Source of the DNA: Homalodisca vitripennis
Lineage: Eukaryota; Arthropoda; Insecta; Hemiptera; Cicadellidae
Assembly: GCF_021130785.1 (NCBI RefSeq)
Contig: NC_060210.1
Span: 187,744,501-187,808,500 of the forward strand
DNA: 64,000 nucleotides
Reading direction: 5' to 3'
Shown: positions 24,307 through 37,714 of the stretch, in pieces
Numbering within the stretch: position 1 is the first letter of the stretch
Layout of the letters: each line of letters begins with the position of its first letter
Position numbers and translations under genes: made by a program
The notes under the pieces: model-generated
The model's input: the letters and a program-made list of their open reading frames with translations, nothing else
The model's database searches: none
Told to the model about the DNA's origin: nothing

Positions 24307-24351
24307 TATACAGGTTTACTTTACGTTCTCAATGGGAGGAACTTCAGTACT
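24307..24351 (+). CDS. Candidate 45-bp micro-exon, copy B
   Basis: TTTCAG precedes and GTAAGT follows; 15 codons read YTGLLYVLNGRNFST. It differs from copy A by few bases and keeps length, frame and both splice sites. See the copy A entry for alternatives. Confidence 0.35.
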
Positions 24352-24851
24352 GTAAGTCTTTGAATCATGTCAGATATGAGTTTTCACTCTATTCTGAAAC
24401 AACTGTTTTGGTCATATGTCTAGATTGTTACAGCATTATGCAATACGTTTGAAGGATTGAAATAGGCAACTTCTTGGTATCATATTTGTGATTCGAGAGT
24501 CTTGTTCTGATTATTTTCAGGTGGCCTCGGTCCTACGTTGATCCGACGTCCTCTCTGTGACACTTCTAATCATATAACACTTCTTCACGTGTGTTGCAAA
24601 ACACGCAAAGTATGAAAGTTGGTTGAATGGAAAAAAGTGTGAATGATTGAGTGCGTGTAGAACTACATTTAACTACGACAAATAATTCTTCACTACACAA
24701 CATTTTCAGGTATACTATATTTATCTCATCATATAACACTTAAGTTTACGCATTGTTGTTTGAATTAATGTAACGCCATATTCTTAAACGTTCATAATAT
24801 ATCAACTGCAATGTTTTATTAAATATAGTACATTTTTTCTGATTGTTCCAG

Positions 24852-24918
24852 TGTGATGCGGTCTATGTGGCAGGAGGTCGCCCCACTTGCACAAATACAC
24901 ACACTACACATACACTAG
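24852..24918 (+). CDS. Candidate 67-bp exon, copy B
   Basis: TTCCAG precedes and GTAATG follows, with the same length as in copy A. One frame reads CDAVYVAGGRPTCTN followed by Thr/His-rich residues, another MRSMWQEVAPLAQ. Coding status is unresolved. Confidence 0.28.
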
Positions 24919-26431
24919 GTAATGTATTGTTTTAATAATTCAAAAATATAATTAATTTGACTACAATGGTTGTTTCAGAATGGCACGATAATAGTAATTT
25001 TTAGAGTATATTTGTACTTGAGAAACTTTAACATACTTAATGTAATAACTTTAATTACTCTTTTTAGAAATTATTAATTGGGTTTAATAGGTTACGATTT
25101 AATTCATAATGTTAGAGGGAAAGTGTATCCTTTTGTGTTTTCTTGTAATGTTTCCCTAGCGTTTCTGCTTTTGCACACTGGGGACTCGTAACGATGGTGT
25201 TCGTTTATGTGTCGTAACATTGTGACGTGTGCACGTGTGTGCTCGTGTGAGTGTTCCGTTTCGTCTCCACTTACTTCTAGAAACCAAGGGAATTCGGAAG
25301 GTTAGACTGCATTGCAAAGGTGAATGTAACCATTTCCAAGCATACTTTAAGATTAAACGTATACTAAAATGTACTTGAATTTCTAATTTTTTTTTAGTTT
25401 ATCTTAAAATATAAATGAGACACAATGAAAATTATAGTATTAGTCAAATCCAAATGTCACGTAGATTGTCAAACAAATGTACGTTTTAATAATTAATTAT
25501 AAAAGAATTAATCTTGCAAAATAGTTTTAATTGCATACGTAAATGATAGAATTAGTTGATATCAATCGGTTTAAACTATAAAAAATCATATTAAACATGT
25601 TATAGAAACTAATTTTTTTATTTATGATTTTCATGTAAACTAAAACTTTATTTAGTCTTATAAATAAATGTCACTGCTAAATAAGTTGCTAAATGTTAAT
25701 TTTGAAAACAGCTGACCAATTTGGATGAATCGTTTTTTTATATTTTTAAAATTAGTGGACGTTTTTTATCCAGAAAAAGATTACTAATCGTCTTAAAATG
25801 ATGTAGAATGTTTTAAAATAATAATAATATTACTGCTCCATGTTTAATATAAATTACTAAACAGCTAAATATGTAAATATTTAAAAGTTAAAAAACCGTA
25901 AAATGTATAAAAGTAATTATGAATGTAACTTACCACACGTGGGAAAGTCTAGAGCAGGTTACGGCAACAAACAAAACTGCTCTAATTTGGCACATTAACT
26001 CTTGTTAATTGGTTACAAAATGTTTTATTACATTTGCACGCTCACAACGTTTTGTTATTTCCAGAATATTGTTTTTCAGCTAGAACACTCGTAGAAAATT
26101 TCTGATAACCAAGAACGCAGGATAAGGAAAATAAATTGAATATTTCCTTGTGCAGTAATCATTAAATATTTTGCTGTTGCAATTTATTATTGTTTGTATT
26201 AATTGTAACCAAGATTTGTTTAAATATCTGACAACCTATAGGTACCCAATTACTTAATTACTAATGTAATTTATTATCACTAACAATATCCTATACTTTA
26301 TTTGTATTTCAAATAATATAACTTGTATTAATACTTACTGTATTTATTTTGCTATGTTTAATCATATTGTTTTACTAAAAATTTGAGAAAACGGGGTGAT
26401 ACACTTTATATTTTGTCTCTTTATAAAAAAA

Positions 26432-26650
26432 ATCAAATCAAATCAAAATCATTTATTCTCCGAAAAAAAATTACATATGATATAATTATATTAATAAATT
26501 TATTGTGTAAAAATATACAATTACCATAAATATTTGGGTTTTAACCTATATTGTGTAAAATAAATTTATATTTTTCTAATTTAATTATTTGAGAAATATT
26601 CTCACATGGGCTACTAAAGCCTGTGCGTGAGAACGAGTCACCACAAAGTA
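26432..26650 (-). mobile_element. LINE 3' tail (5'-truncated), minus strand
   Basis: Read on the minus strand it ends GAATAAATGATTTTGATTTG with repeats of GATTT, the poly-(GATTT)-like tail typical of several insect non-LTR clades. It is preceded by a hairpin-forming stretch TTCTCAC...GTGAGAA around GGCTTTAGTAGCCC. No reverse-transcriptase coding sequence remains. It lies about 200 bp past the right end of copy B. Confidence 0.6.
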
Positions 26651-27790
26651 CTCAATTGATATTTCAAACCTTAAAAATTTTGTTATATCTTATTAAGTAA
26701 AAAAATAAATAAAATAAAGTAAAAATTATGTTTTATAGGAAGAAAAATAAAACTTAAGTGACAATGTATCTAGATGAAGTAAGTGAACAGAAATAATCAT
26801 TAGAAGGACAAACAACCAACTGTCGGAGATCAAGACCACGGACAGTCCTTGGCCTTGGCTTGGTGTTTGGTGTGTGGTGTAAACACTTGAATACATTAAA
26901 ATAATTATTCATAGATGTTTCAATAATTTATTAAAATTTTTTAAAGATTTGGTAGTAACTAGGACACTACATAACTGTCTGCAAATAGAATTAATTATTA
27001 ATTTACTAAAACTACCTGGTATCAACATTAATAATTGTAATTATTCAATACGATACAGTAAGACTATGTTCTGTTAAGGAATAAAAGGTATAATTACTAC
27101 TTGCATCACGTGATAGTTCTCTCCATAAATTTTACTGTTCGAAAAAGTTAATTAAAATTGCAATATTCCTGGTGGTGTTATCGTTGAATCAATCGCTACC
27201 TAACGCAAAAGTTGCCTACACGCTAACTTCGTATCATTTAACTAATATTTTCATCATTTCATTTCCTGACTCCCATTACAAACTGATATCAACAATAAAA
27301 TGATTGACATCTCGTAATGATCAATTTGAGATGCAAGTTATTCAGAAGCAGTTTTTTTTACCTTTAATGGTACCTAACTCTATGAATCACATTATTTGAA
27401 TGCATACAGTTACAGTTATGTACCAACACTCCACACAGTTGGTTCATGAGCTCAAACATTAAGTATATTTAGTTTTTTTTTTAAACTTTTTTCACTAGTA
27501 TCATGTTATTCAATTTATTTAGGTTTTGGTTTGTAGATAATAATTTGTAATGAGTTCAATTAAATCAAATAGTATTTACATGTACTAAAACTTTTAATCT
27601 GTCATGTTCTTAACAACTTACTATTATTATATGTTAGGGAAAAACTTCCTTTTCTAAATGTTTTATGTAAGTTTGTTTACCTGTGAAAGTTAAAGTAACC
27701 TCCATGTCCCACTCCCTTACTGCAAAGTCTAAAACCTGACTGGTCACGTGGTATGCTGTAGAATAAGGCCGTTTGAAGAAATGTAGCAAG
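26651..27790. other. Single-copy interval, nothing recognised
   Basis: AT-rich sequence with short ORFs only and no repeat of note. Confidence 0.5.
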
Positions 27791-27811
27791 GCAAGATTTT
27801 ACTGTAATTTC

Positions 27812-27933
27812 AGTATTTTTAACGCAATATAATCACGAAGGTAGTCAAATAGCGAACTAACCAATTGTTAAAAAACCACCCTAACTAGCTGGTGACGAAG
27901 ACATTCAGAACTTCCAGTACTCCCGACAATATG
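27812..27933 (+). promoter_or_regulatory. Candidate core promoter and 5' leader exon ending ATG|GTGAGT
   Basis: TTTCAGT (A+1 at 27,812) fits the arthropod initiator. At +28 to +32 lies AGGTA, one base off the DPE consensus RGWYV. The 122 nt that follow contain no ATG until the last three bases, where CAATATG is followed directly by a strong GTGAGT donor. A leader whose only ATG sits at the exon end before an intron is a common insect gene structure. The next exon was not identified: an acceptor at 31,520 (TTACAG) opens a phase-0 frame of about 32 codons with five cysteines, but this is speculative. Confidence 0.35.
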
Positions 27934-28409
27934 GTGAGTTCTTATTTGTTTACCTATTACATCGTTTCAACATAAGATAATACAAAACTGCAAAATAGCT
28001 GTCTGTATTCCATTATGTATCTAGATGAAGAGGCGTTCTCATTGTCTCGTTTTGGAATCGAAATTAATTTTCTTTCTAAATTTTTTACATACAAAGTAAT
28101 TAAATTTTACAGCCTATGCGTGTTATTTAGTTTTAATTGCATTTTCAATGATAAAAATAATCGTATAATAATAAAAATAAATGTTTTATAAAAATTAAAA
28201 ATATAAACATTGTTAAAAAATATGAAGTAAAATTTAAAGTTTTGCAGTCTACACAAAAAATATAATTATTTAATTTTAGTCACACCATTAATGAAATGTT
28301 ATCTATTTTTTAATAATAAAATATGAATTAAATACTAGCAAGCATTTTAATACAGTGCGGTAAAACTAGTTATGAAAAAACTAATATTATATTAACGCAA
28401 AGACAACGT

Positions 28410-28613
28410 TTAATGATTGCGGAAATCGATAACTATTACAGTAATATCAGTAACTGAAATGCATTCTTTGTATCTATTGTTAGTGGTAAGGGTGGTTAGG
28501 GGAAGAGGAGGTCCTAGGCAGTAAACCAGCAGATTGAAGCCAGTGGCAGGGTTGTCCTGCAGGTCCCTTATCACTGAGGGCAGTGCCTTTACATTGTGTA
28601 GGTGAAATAGCAA
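28410..28613 (-). CDS. GC-richer minus-strand ORF of unknown nature
   Basis: A 67-residue frame includes KALPSVIRDLQDNPATGFNL and a Pro/Leu/Thr-rich segment. The patch (about 28,450-28,600) is clearly richer in G+C than its flanks, which suggests either an exon or an old transposon piece. No family is recognised and no good splice pair was located. Confidence 0.22.
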   Translation of the reverse strand: MLFHLHNVKALPSVIRDLQDNPATGFNLLVYCLGPPLPLTTLTTNNRYKECISVTDITVIVIDFRNH

Positions 28614-28619
28614 GTGTTC

Positions 28620-31500
28620 GTAAGGTTAATAGACAGTTATTTAAAAATTATCCTAGACAGTTATTTTAAATTCAAATCCTTCATATTTAGGAAACTTGAT
28701 GCAACATAATAATTCTATAGGACAGTTCGTTATTCAGACAGACAGACAAATATACAAAACCATTTCCTCAGCCCTCAAGTGGTAAGGTTCTCTAACGCTC
28801 AACCAATGAGAGATTTTGTAAATGAGAATATCCCCTCAACGGCGATAATCTTTGTTCTGAATCGATTGGGTTTAAAACCACCACTATCTGTGCGAAGTAC
28901 CAATATTTATTATCAAAGAGCTTGCAGATAAAATCACATCTATTACCCATTACTAATTGTCAACTGAAACAAGCTTGACGTATATATTACTTATGTATTT
29001 AACATAGAACAGATTTAAACGGTTTTTAAAAGCAATAATGGAAATTGATGTGAGATTTTTTTGAGTTTGAAGATATTGTATTGTTGTACCTTCACGAAAG
29101 AAATAACACAAAGTAGGTTTCAAAAATTTACCTCAACTAAATAGATTTTACAATTTGTGGCGGTAGCCTTTTTATATTAATAATTAATGCATAAGTAATA
29201 CGAATGTTTAAGGCAACACGAACTTTGTATGAAATGTGATATCAGATAGGTATCACCTAAAGTATCTCATACTAATGAAGACTGAGAGAGTATATGTGGA
29301 AAAAGCATTTGAAAACTGCCTGAAATTAATAATTTGTTTCAAAAGACCCTTTGCTAATAATCTTTCAATGGAAATAAAAAGTAAAAAAAGCTTTGAGGAT
29401 TTAAGAAAACCTTGATGGATGTTAGCTGTATGGACATATTACACCTTGTACGTCAATCCATGTATAACTGATTATAAATAAGGTAGGTATGTATGTCATA
29501 ACCTATTAAATAAACATTGTCTCTACGTCTGCCTACCTTAGTAACCAGTTACCTTCATACTATGTCATATTTACGGTTCTTAAAAAATCAGTAGATAAAC
29601 TCCACTTATTTACCTTAATGTCATCAAAATACTAGGGTAATTTATTGACCGTTTGAATTCACCACGTCGGCTGAAAATTATTTCTTTATCAAACTCAAAA
29701 AAATTTTATAAATACAGCAAAAAACATTATAAAACTTTTCTTTATTTTTAGTTTGATTTATTATCCAATATATAAGTTGTATAGTCATTTTTAGAGATTA
29801 GATTAGGAACACTATTGCGTAAGAAATGAATTATGTACGTTTTATGTTTAAATATATTGAAAAATTGCTATTGTTGAGATATGACTTTTATATATTGAAT
29901 ACCTTGTATGAGATAAATCTATGAAAATGTTTCAATTCCTTCTAAAGGAGGAAAGCTGGATCAGGTCTTGTATCCTGGCAACATACTTCTGGCAAAGGAT
30001 ATTTATAGGGCAACTATAATACTTGACACAGCCTCTCAAGTAACATTACTTAAATAAATCCAGTAATCACTAATTTTTAAGTAACCATCTTAAGAAATCT
30101 CATAATTCCTTGAAGGTCAAGTGTCTTTACCTACACCGGATTAATATAGCAGGTTTTGCTGGTTTTATTAATTCAAGCGCCTCGTTTGGAGTTTCCATTT
30201 AAGGCTTCTGGAAAGTTTTGCAAATCAATGCTCGTATTAGGATCATTAGATATGACACTCAGGGTAATGTATAATATTACGATGAATATAATATTACTTC
30301 AACAGACGATTCAATTCTTTTAAGTAAAAGTTTTCAATTTTGACCAGTTTAGCATTACGAAGTTTTGAAATTCTCCAAAAGTAATAAACAATATGCTACA
30401 TGAGTTTCAATTAAGGTGATATAGTATAATTAATTTTTAATTTTATAACTAAGAGAAATGTGTCTTTAAATGTTAAACATAAATATTTTTTTTTTAATAA
30501 AAAAATGTTAGTTTCAATTAACGATAACGTTAAATATTTTTAGGATATATTGCTTGGAGTTACAAACTGTAATAAAATTACGAGTATATAAGTACTACTA
30601 TTAAATGAAGTATTATACAAATTATACACTTATGATGAAATACTTCATCACTAAGCAAATTATCACATTTCCGAAACATGTAAAAGTATAAAGTAATACT
30701 AATCCTAACACCTTAGATTTAACAAGAAATTCCTGCTCTCTGCATATCGCTAATGTGAGACACAAATGTATCTATGGAACGCCTTACAGCAGCTCAGGGA
30801 CTTGTTAACTCGTCGCGCTTATCGCAATGTTACCATTTGTACCTGATTATATGTTGTTAGCAGAACTAGTTACAGTACAAGATATCTGAATGCTGTATAA
30901 ATAGAGTTAGTCAGGTAGTAAGTTTATTGGAGCTTACTAGTATTTTACATCTTACTATCTTCGTATATTATAAAGTTAATCTTATATTAAATTAAATCAA
31001 CTCATTGTAAATTAGGCTGCATTAAACATAAGGTTTTTATGTAAGAATAATTTTTAACCTTAATTGTTGAATTCGTTCAATTCAAAGACGAGCTAGTAAT
31101 GTAGCTACCACGATTCTCGCCTCCTATTATTCAGGTCGGAACAAGCATCTACAATGACAGCACTTATCTATACACACGTTTTCCCTGGTGTTATTCTTAC
31201 ATGAACCCGCTATTACGTTGACAAGTACGGTGCTGTTTGTTCTTTATTTTGGACTGTGTTAACTCTTTATAAATTCCCCGGTTCCAGTTCTTGCGAAACA
31301 TATCAATAGGCAGCTTTTTTTTCTTTTGTTCCTGTGGCTAAAAATGAACCTAAATTTGCTTAAACGAAGTTTCTGGGCAGAAGGCTGGCAACTGCATTTA
31401 ATATGCAGGATTAAATGTCAGGGCAAGAAACTATAACATAGTCCCCCAAGGCTATGTTAGTTAATTCTGTGTTAACCAGAGATAATGTTCACTCTGAGAA
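28620..31500. other. Single-copy interval
   Basis: AT-rich, with no gene seen. The segment 30,735-30,930 is the partner of the diverged dispersed repeat at 13,750-13,920. Confidence 0.5.
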
Positions 31501-31736
31501 TGCCAATTGCTAAATTACAGATCCCTTCATCAACAGATTACTTTAATATTATTTGTAACACTTGCGATGATGCTGCCTGTAATAAGTTTAATTTTCAAAG
31601 CTGTAAATGCTTTAAATGATATCAGAGAAAAACAGACTTTAATGTGCAAGGACACATTATTCCTCTTTAATTACTCAATTAAAGCAGGTAGTTTTTTCAG
31701 GATAACTTTTGGTTTATTAACTCACATTTTCCTGTG

Positions 31737-31737
<1 letters not shown>

Positions 31738-31770
<33 letters not shown>
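31738..31770. repeat. (ACT)n microsatellite
   Basis: Eleven perfect ACT units inside an ORF at 31,507-31,797, whose first part (QQITLILFVTLAMMLPVISL) is hydrophobic by chance or as a membrane segment. The Thr run in that ORF is simply the microsatellite. Confidence 0.9.
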
Positions 31771-31772
<2 letters not shown>

Positions 31773-31839
31773 AATTACTAAAGCGTGTTACACATGATAA
31801 CGTGGTTTCCTATGTTTATATACTAGTAGGATTGTTTGC

Positions 31840-34800
31840 CTTAAAATTTTGGCATTTTTATTAAATACTTACTGATATAGTTAAGAGGTGAACCTTTCTC
31901 AAATTGAAAATTCAACAAGAAATGTATGCTTCGATTTTTCTTTGTAGAAAATTTTACGATGCTGCAATAAAGACCAACGAGGCGGATATCATATGAGAAG
32001 TAACCGATGAGGTGGATATCATTCATTGGAAAGTAATCCTACATACAAGCCACATACGCCTCACCTTCATCAACGTTTACTGAATAAACGACATTCAGGA
32101 ATCATCAATCTGCGGGAAGGATTGATCACAAAGTAGTAATGATTTCTTAAACAAATACTCATAAAGGGGAGAGACCGTGGAAGAATGAATGCTATATGAT
32201 TTTCCTGCTATATGACTAGGACTAGGTTGTAAAGGGCCTTCGTACTATATTATATCTCAACATTCTTATCAGATGAACAGTTTACATGATTGGATCGAAT
32301 ATACGAGGGTTTTGCAGAAAAGAATAATTGATGTCTGCTTATTTGACAGAATGTTCTCCTTGAAGCTATTATAGTGGAAATATGGTGTATTCTTACAGGT
32401 TTATTATCTCTTAGAGGCCTATTATTTGTAATTCTTCTTTTTTAAAGTTATGTCCTAGAGAAAACTCTCCATTAGGCGTATTTTTAATCCTCAGAATTTA
32501 AATTTTTTTTTAGCTTTTGGACTTTCTGACTATTATCATACATACGGTTACCATAAGTATTCATAGTACATAGGTTCAGCCTAAACACCATATGGTAAAA
32601 TGAGGAGGAAACCTATTTGTTTCAGTAACGGCCTGTTAAGACTGTCATTGTCTTTAATTTTACATTGTTGGAAGTATTATCAAAATTATGTCATTATGGT
32701 AGTCATCATTGAAAACACACATTTACACTTAAAAGTTTTGAAATTATAAATGCAATACACGTTTTAGAGAATTTTTTCCAATATTTAAATTTGATTATTT
32801 GTCCATTATTACATTTTTTTTGATGTTATACAATTTTAACCTACTCTTATACTGTTCTGTATGTTAATTGGTTTGCTTCCAATTAAGCTCGTTACAGAAT
32901 GTATTTTACTGTTCATTATGAGGAATTTAAGACAACAAGGCAGATACAGTTATCGTTGCAGGAAGATTCATTTAGTCTGAAGTAAATTATTTTAGAGAAC
33001 TGCGTCAAAATAAAACCGAGTAACAGTTTCTGAAAGGAAAGATACACATATGGTTCATTTATAATGTGAGTTTCCATTGAAACCTCACGTATGTTTCAGG
33101 AGGGTCATGTTATCCACCTGTTTTTACCTAACTCTTTTAGCCATAATGATGGTACTGTATAGAACGTTCTCCCGTTCTTTTACTTCAATTCTTTCATTTA
33201 GCTAGAGATAGGTTTAGAAGACTCGTATTTCTTACTTGATATATGCTATGTTCATTTTTATCTCTATACTACAAAAATGTCATTAAATTTTTTTAATTTC
33301 TTACATAATTTTAATGTAAATGAAAAATTACTAAACACATTTTTTTATCTAGTTGTAGTATTTTTTTATCGAATGTTTTAAATGGACTGTCCTTTTAGAA
33401 GCATGCATTTACTAGCATAATATCTTGTTTTAATTTATTTAATTTAGGGCAAAATAAGATATAGATTTTATTTCACAGTTCCAAGGAAAATATCTTAAAC
33501 AATCTCCTTTGAAAAAACTGGCTATATACAAATTAAAGAGTTTATCTGTGATCCTATAACAGTACCGATAAAATTTCCAAGAAACTTACGAAACTCCTTC
33601 ACTGTTTTATGACAAATGAAACACAAGTGTTGACAAGGATATGTCAAAACAATTTTGTTCAACTCTCTACATATTAGTTAAAACTAATTTAATAGTCTAA
33701 TTGTAAAACGAGGCCCTTTAATAAGGCTTCTCTAGATGCTTTAACTTGGCTCAACTAATTCAATAATATCTCATTTAATAGAAATATTGCACAATTTACA
33801 GAAAATTACTCGAATTTAGTTTTAATGTTAAATTTAAAGTAAACTTCTATGGGTATTTTAACGGTATAAACAAGTCGTTTTGCCATGTTTTAACCATTTA
33901 AATTTTGGAATAAAAAATTTTCATGTTACAGGATATGTTTTAAAATGGAGAAAATTACAGTATCAGCTCTAGAAAATCTAATCGTACCCACGTCATTTAT
34001 ACACCGAGTACTATGTACGTGATTTATACATATATTTATTTTACCGTAATTAAAATCCTAAGAAAGCAGTAGAAATTACAGGAAAGTAATAGTATGAAAT
34101 AAAGACTGTGGTGTAGACAGCAGAGTTGGCACTGAGTCCCTCTGGCCCTATTATAGAGCGAGCCACCCCCTCCCTGCAGTACTTTATACTTCCTTGTTAT
34201 GTGACTTTAAACTTTTACAAAAGCGTATATTTCCTCGCAAATGTGCATTTTATGAATATTCTTAAAGCGTGAATAATTTTCAAAATTTATATTCTCACAA
34301 AGCAATAATTTATTTTGTCTTATAATTTCTATGTATAAATCTTTGTTATTCTAAGGTATTTTGGTTACGTCAAATTTCCTAATGATATCGTAAATAGTTT
34401 CTGCTTTTACATGGATTTACTTTATTAATTTAGTCTATTATGTTTGAAACATAATTATCGGTTATTCTTTGTAGAACGTGGAAAATTCACGATTGTAGCA
34501 AATATAATATATTTCCAACCATATACTTTATTACATACGTATCACTTTATTAAAGTTAATTGTACAATTACCTATCTAATTAATAATTAGTAGATTGTAA
34601 AATTTTACAAAGACTTTAAAATCATCTTATTGTTTGCGTGCTCTATCTTTTAATCATAAATACATTTTTCGTTAAGATATACTTTACATATTTATATTTT
34701 ATGCAGTATTATTATTACTACTCGGTCGAGAGTTGTTTATATTTGTAAAAATTAATTTAACATGCAATTAAAATAAACATTCATTTTTAAAATATAAAAT

Positions 34801-35800
34801 TTATTCCTCTCGTTTTATCATAAAATTAATTGTTCTAGAGAAAATAAATTTAAAAGCTGTTTTTTTAATAAATGTAATGTTTTTTATGCTCTTCTTTGTT
34901 TGTGTTTGTTTTTATTTTTATTTTTATTAAATACAATAAAATGCTATCATAAGAAAACTTAAGTATGTTACCTAAAAAGCTAAGAAGTTATAGTTTCTCT
35001 ACAATGGTTTACAATTGTTAAAATTGTTACCAAAATCCTATAAGGGATTCAATAATTTATTGTTAAAAAAAATACATCAAAATTCAGAGGTACTAGTAAA
35101 ACATAGTTTTAGGGGTCAGAATTAGGATCCTAATTTTAAACTTTATTTTAAAATGTTTTAAAGGATTGGACTATGTTTCTATGGCTCTAGTTCTGCAAAG
35201 CAAAAACATTGATTAAATACAATTAAAACTATACAACTTAAATAAATTTAACGTCGTCTATCATGATTGGTTGGAATTCTATTTAATAGACTATCTTTAT
35301 GATGATCTTGTTTTTCCAAATAAAATTTCTTGCAAACTCATGGGTAACTGCTAGGTTATATATATGTAAAACTGGGAAAAATATCTGGCACGGGCTGTAG
35401 AGCGGAATGGAACAGACACTTTTGGTACGGGTTACCATAGTTAATGGTTTGTTTGCGAATCTGTCATAGATAGTTTACCTAGTGTAATACAGTACAGTAA
35501 ACAATTTTTTATTAAATCTGTATCTTTATGGTTAATCATTAGTAAGGGCAAAGGGCCGTAATATCCCTAATATTGTACATAAAATAAAGACATTTTGCAT
35601 TCCGTGTGCCTGTCTGTGTGATCACTCTTTAATCTTGGTGCACAGGGTTATGTTGGTCTAAAACGAAGACGTTTATTGGTTTTATGGTAAAATAGTCACT
35701 CGCCAGCAGTGTTGTAAGTAACGCCGTTAAGAAATTCCGTGTATACTTTAAACTCTAAAGAAACTGTTTAAGCACCAGTATTCAAATGACGTCTAGTTTT
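31840..35800. other. Single-copy interval
   Basis: No gene recognised. At 32,306 TACGAGGGTTTTGCAG resembles a mariner terminal repeat start but no partner end was found nearby. Confidence 0.45.
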
Positions 35801-35809
35801 ATTGTTTAG

Positions 35810-35984
35810 GAAATTGTATGTGTCAAGTCTTTGTACAGAAGATGCCCTAAGAGAATCCACTTATAACAAGATATCAGAGTTCAGTATTGGCGGAGAGCTC
35901 ATCCTTCACAATATCTCCAACAGCTGCCTGACGTCACAATCACAGAGTAATCAGTTCTGTCACAGAGCACTTCTTACTCTGTTG
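35810..35984 (+). CDS. Candidate 175-bp exon in single-copy DNA
   Basis: ATTGTTTAG precedes and GTAAAA follows. The frame is one base plus 58 codons and open throughout, including TEDALRESTYNKISEFSIGG and a Ser/Gln/Cys-rich second half ending HRALLTLL. It is less AT-rich than its surroundings. The family is not recognised and no neighbouring exon could be joined. Confidence 0.3.
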
Positions 35985-36039
35985 GTAAAACGAATCACTA
36001 CAATCAAAGGAACACTTTTTTGTATAAAAACGCACTAAA

Positions 36040-37639
36040 TTTTATTTATTGAACCAAACTGAAGTCAAGCTATATTTCGTAGTATTATGTTTTAAACTAT
36101 TGCCAAATTCTTTGATAGAATTAATGGCAAAATTATATTTTGATAGTTTTTTAAATGTGTTATTCTAAAGAGTTGTTTTTCATTTTCTCATCAGGCGCAC
36201 AATTGAGTACACTAATATATTTGAGATTCAATTCCAATTCGATGTCTGTTAAAGTACCTAATATGAACGTTTGAATAGATTTAACCCTACACTCCGTAGC
36301 TATTGTAAGGGAACTTGGTTGTACCACCGTGCTTAGAGATCGTATCTAAAACACTATAGTGCAATCAGCTGTGCACCTGATGAGACAATTGGAATACTTT
36401 TTCTTTTAGATTGCAATATGTGACTACTGGGTAAACCAGAGAGAGATGTATTCTAGTCCATAAGTCTCCGATGTGGAAACGGTATAAACAATTTTTTTTA
36501 ACATAGCCCTTTTCATGTCTTTAAACGGACATAGACTCTAAATTCGAGGAGTCAATTCTGTCAGTGTCACGCTGCAGTAAGAGGAGGCGAAATGGAGCTA
36601 AACCCATATAAATCCTTTTTGTTTATCCTTGCTTTATTTTACTTTTTGAAAAATAAAAAAATAAGCTGTGTAGTTTATGATATTAAAGAAAAGTATATTC
36701 CTAAAATAAATATATTTCTTCAAAAGAACTATATGTTTATATAATAATATGTTATAATTAAAATTGGAAAATATTGTAGCTTGTAAAATATTACGATTTC
36801 GAAAAGGTATGATGTTTGTTCTTTATTAAATAATACCATAATATATTTTATCTAATACAAATAAATAAAGAATTATAAACCAATTTTTTCGAGTGATATC
36901 TTGCACTTAGAGATACGTAATATAGCCCCTTTAAGCCCATGACATTCAGTTCACCTAGTACTTCGATAACGCTTACCTTAAAACTACTTTATATGATAAA
37001 ATTAAATATTAAAAAAAGGTTTCATTCATTACTTTAAAATTTGAAAATCTAATTTTGCTTATGAGATTGTGAGATGACCGCTTAGAAACTGGAAGAAAAT
37101 TACTTGTTTCAGTTAATGTATCAACAGTATTGATATATTAATATTGCTGTCATTGTATTGTGTTGTTATTACAGAACAAATAATTCGTAAGAAATTATAA
37201 ATAAAAAATCAGATTTCCTACCCTTACCTTAATGATTGGACCTAGTTTTGTTCAAACTAAAGCTCAACAAGTAAATGAATGCATTTCAAGTATGTCATAG
37301 TTTCAATAAACGCGTGGAAAATACCCTTGTTCATAAAACAATAGAAGGAAGTATTTTAATATGCATGAAAATCGACTAAATGTGTTTACCAAATGAGTTT
37401 TTTGCAAGAGCTCTTAGTAAATGTAATTAGCAGACTCATCTTGTCGTCTGTCGTCATTATAAAACGCTCATGGAAGTGAATTGTAACGACATCGTTAAGG
37501 AAAATGTTGCGGAAAGTCACGATATTAAAATAGTTGCCTGAGAATAGACTGAAAAAGTATTTTTTAATAATTCTAATTGTATTATTATATGCCTGAATCG
37601 TGTGTTACCTAATTGATCATTCAATACAAGTGATCCATT

Positions 37640-37640
<1 letters not shown>
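36040..37640. other. Single-copy interval, nothing recognised
   Basis: AT-rich sequence without coherent ORFs, repeats or RNA genes that I can recognise. Confidence 0.5.

Positions 37641-37642
<2 letters not shown>

Positions 37643-37708
<66 letters not shown>
37643..37708. repeat. (TA)n microsatellite, about 33 units
   Basis: A perfect alternating TA run. A minus-strand ORF across it (37,617-37,853) is Tyr/Ile-repetitive only because of the repeat. Confidence 0.95.

Positions 37709-37714
<6 letters not shown>

Larger units (their letters stand above)
18121..26220 (+). repeat. Copy B of the duplicated block (partial)
   Basis: The left arm, 18.12-20.4 kb, matches copy C 43.6-48.6 kb; the middle arm, 20.42-25.9 kb, matches copies A and C. 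Similarity to C continues to about 26,220, around the motif GTAACCAA, and then stops. B therefore lacks the right arm that A and C share. B holds the only uninterrupted version of the 110-bp candidate exon, a Helitron insertion, a 220-bp direct duplication and a short AATAA-rich tract (20,940-21,032) replacing sequence present in A and C. Confidence 0.88.

Noticed and set aside
31507..31797. 96-residue hydrophobic ORF with poly-Thr tail
   Set aside because: The Thr tail is the ACT microsatellite, there is no convincing start context, and the hydrophobic part is typical of T-rich DNA.
32306..32330. TACGAGGG end-like motif as 5' end of the mariner relic
   Set aside because: More than 10 kb away from the relic and diverging after nine bases.
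37643..37708. Possible CRISPR-like or origin-like repeat
   Set aside because: A simple dinucleotide microsatellite in a eukaryotic background.
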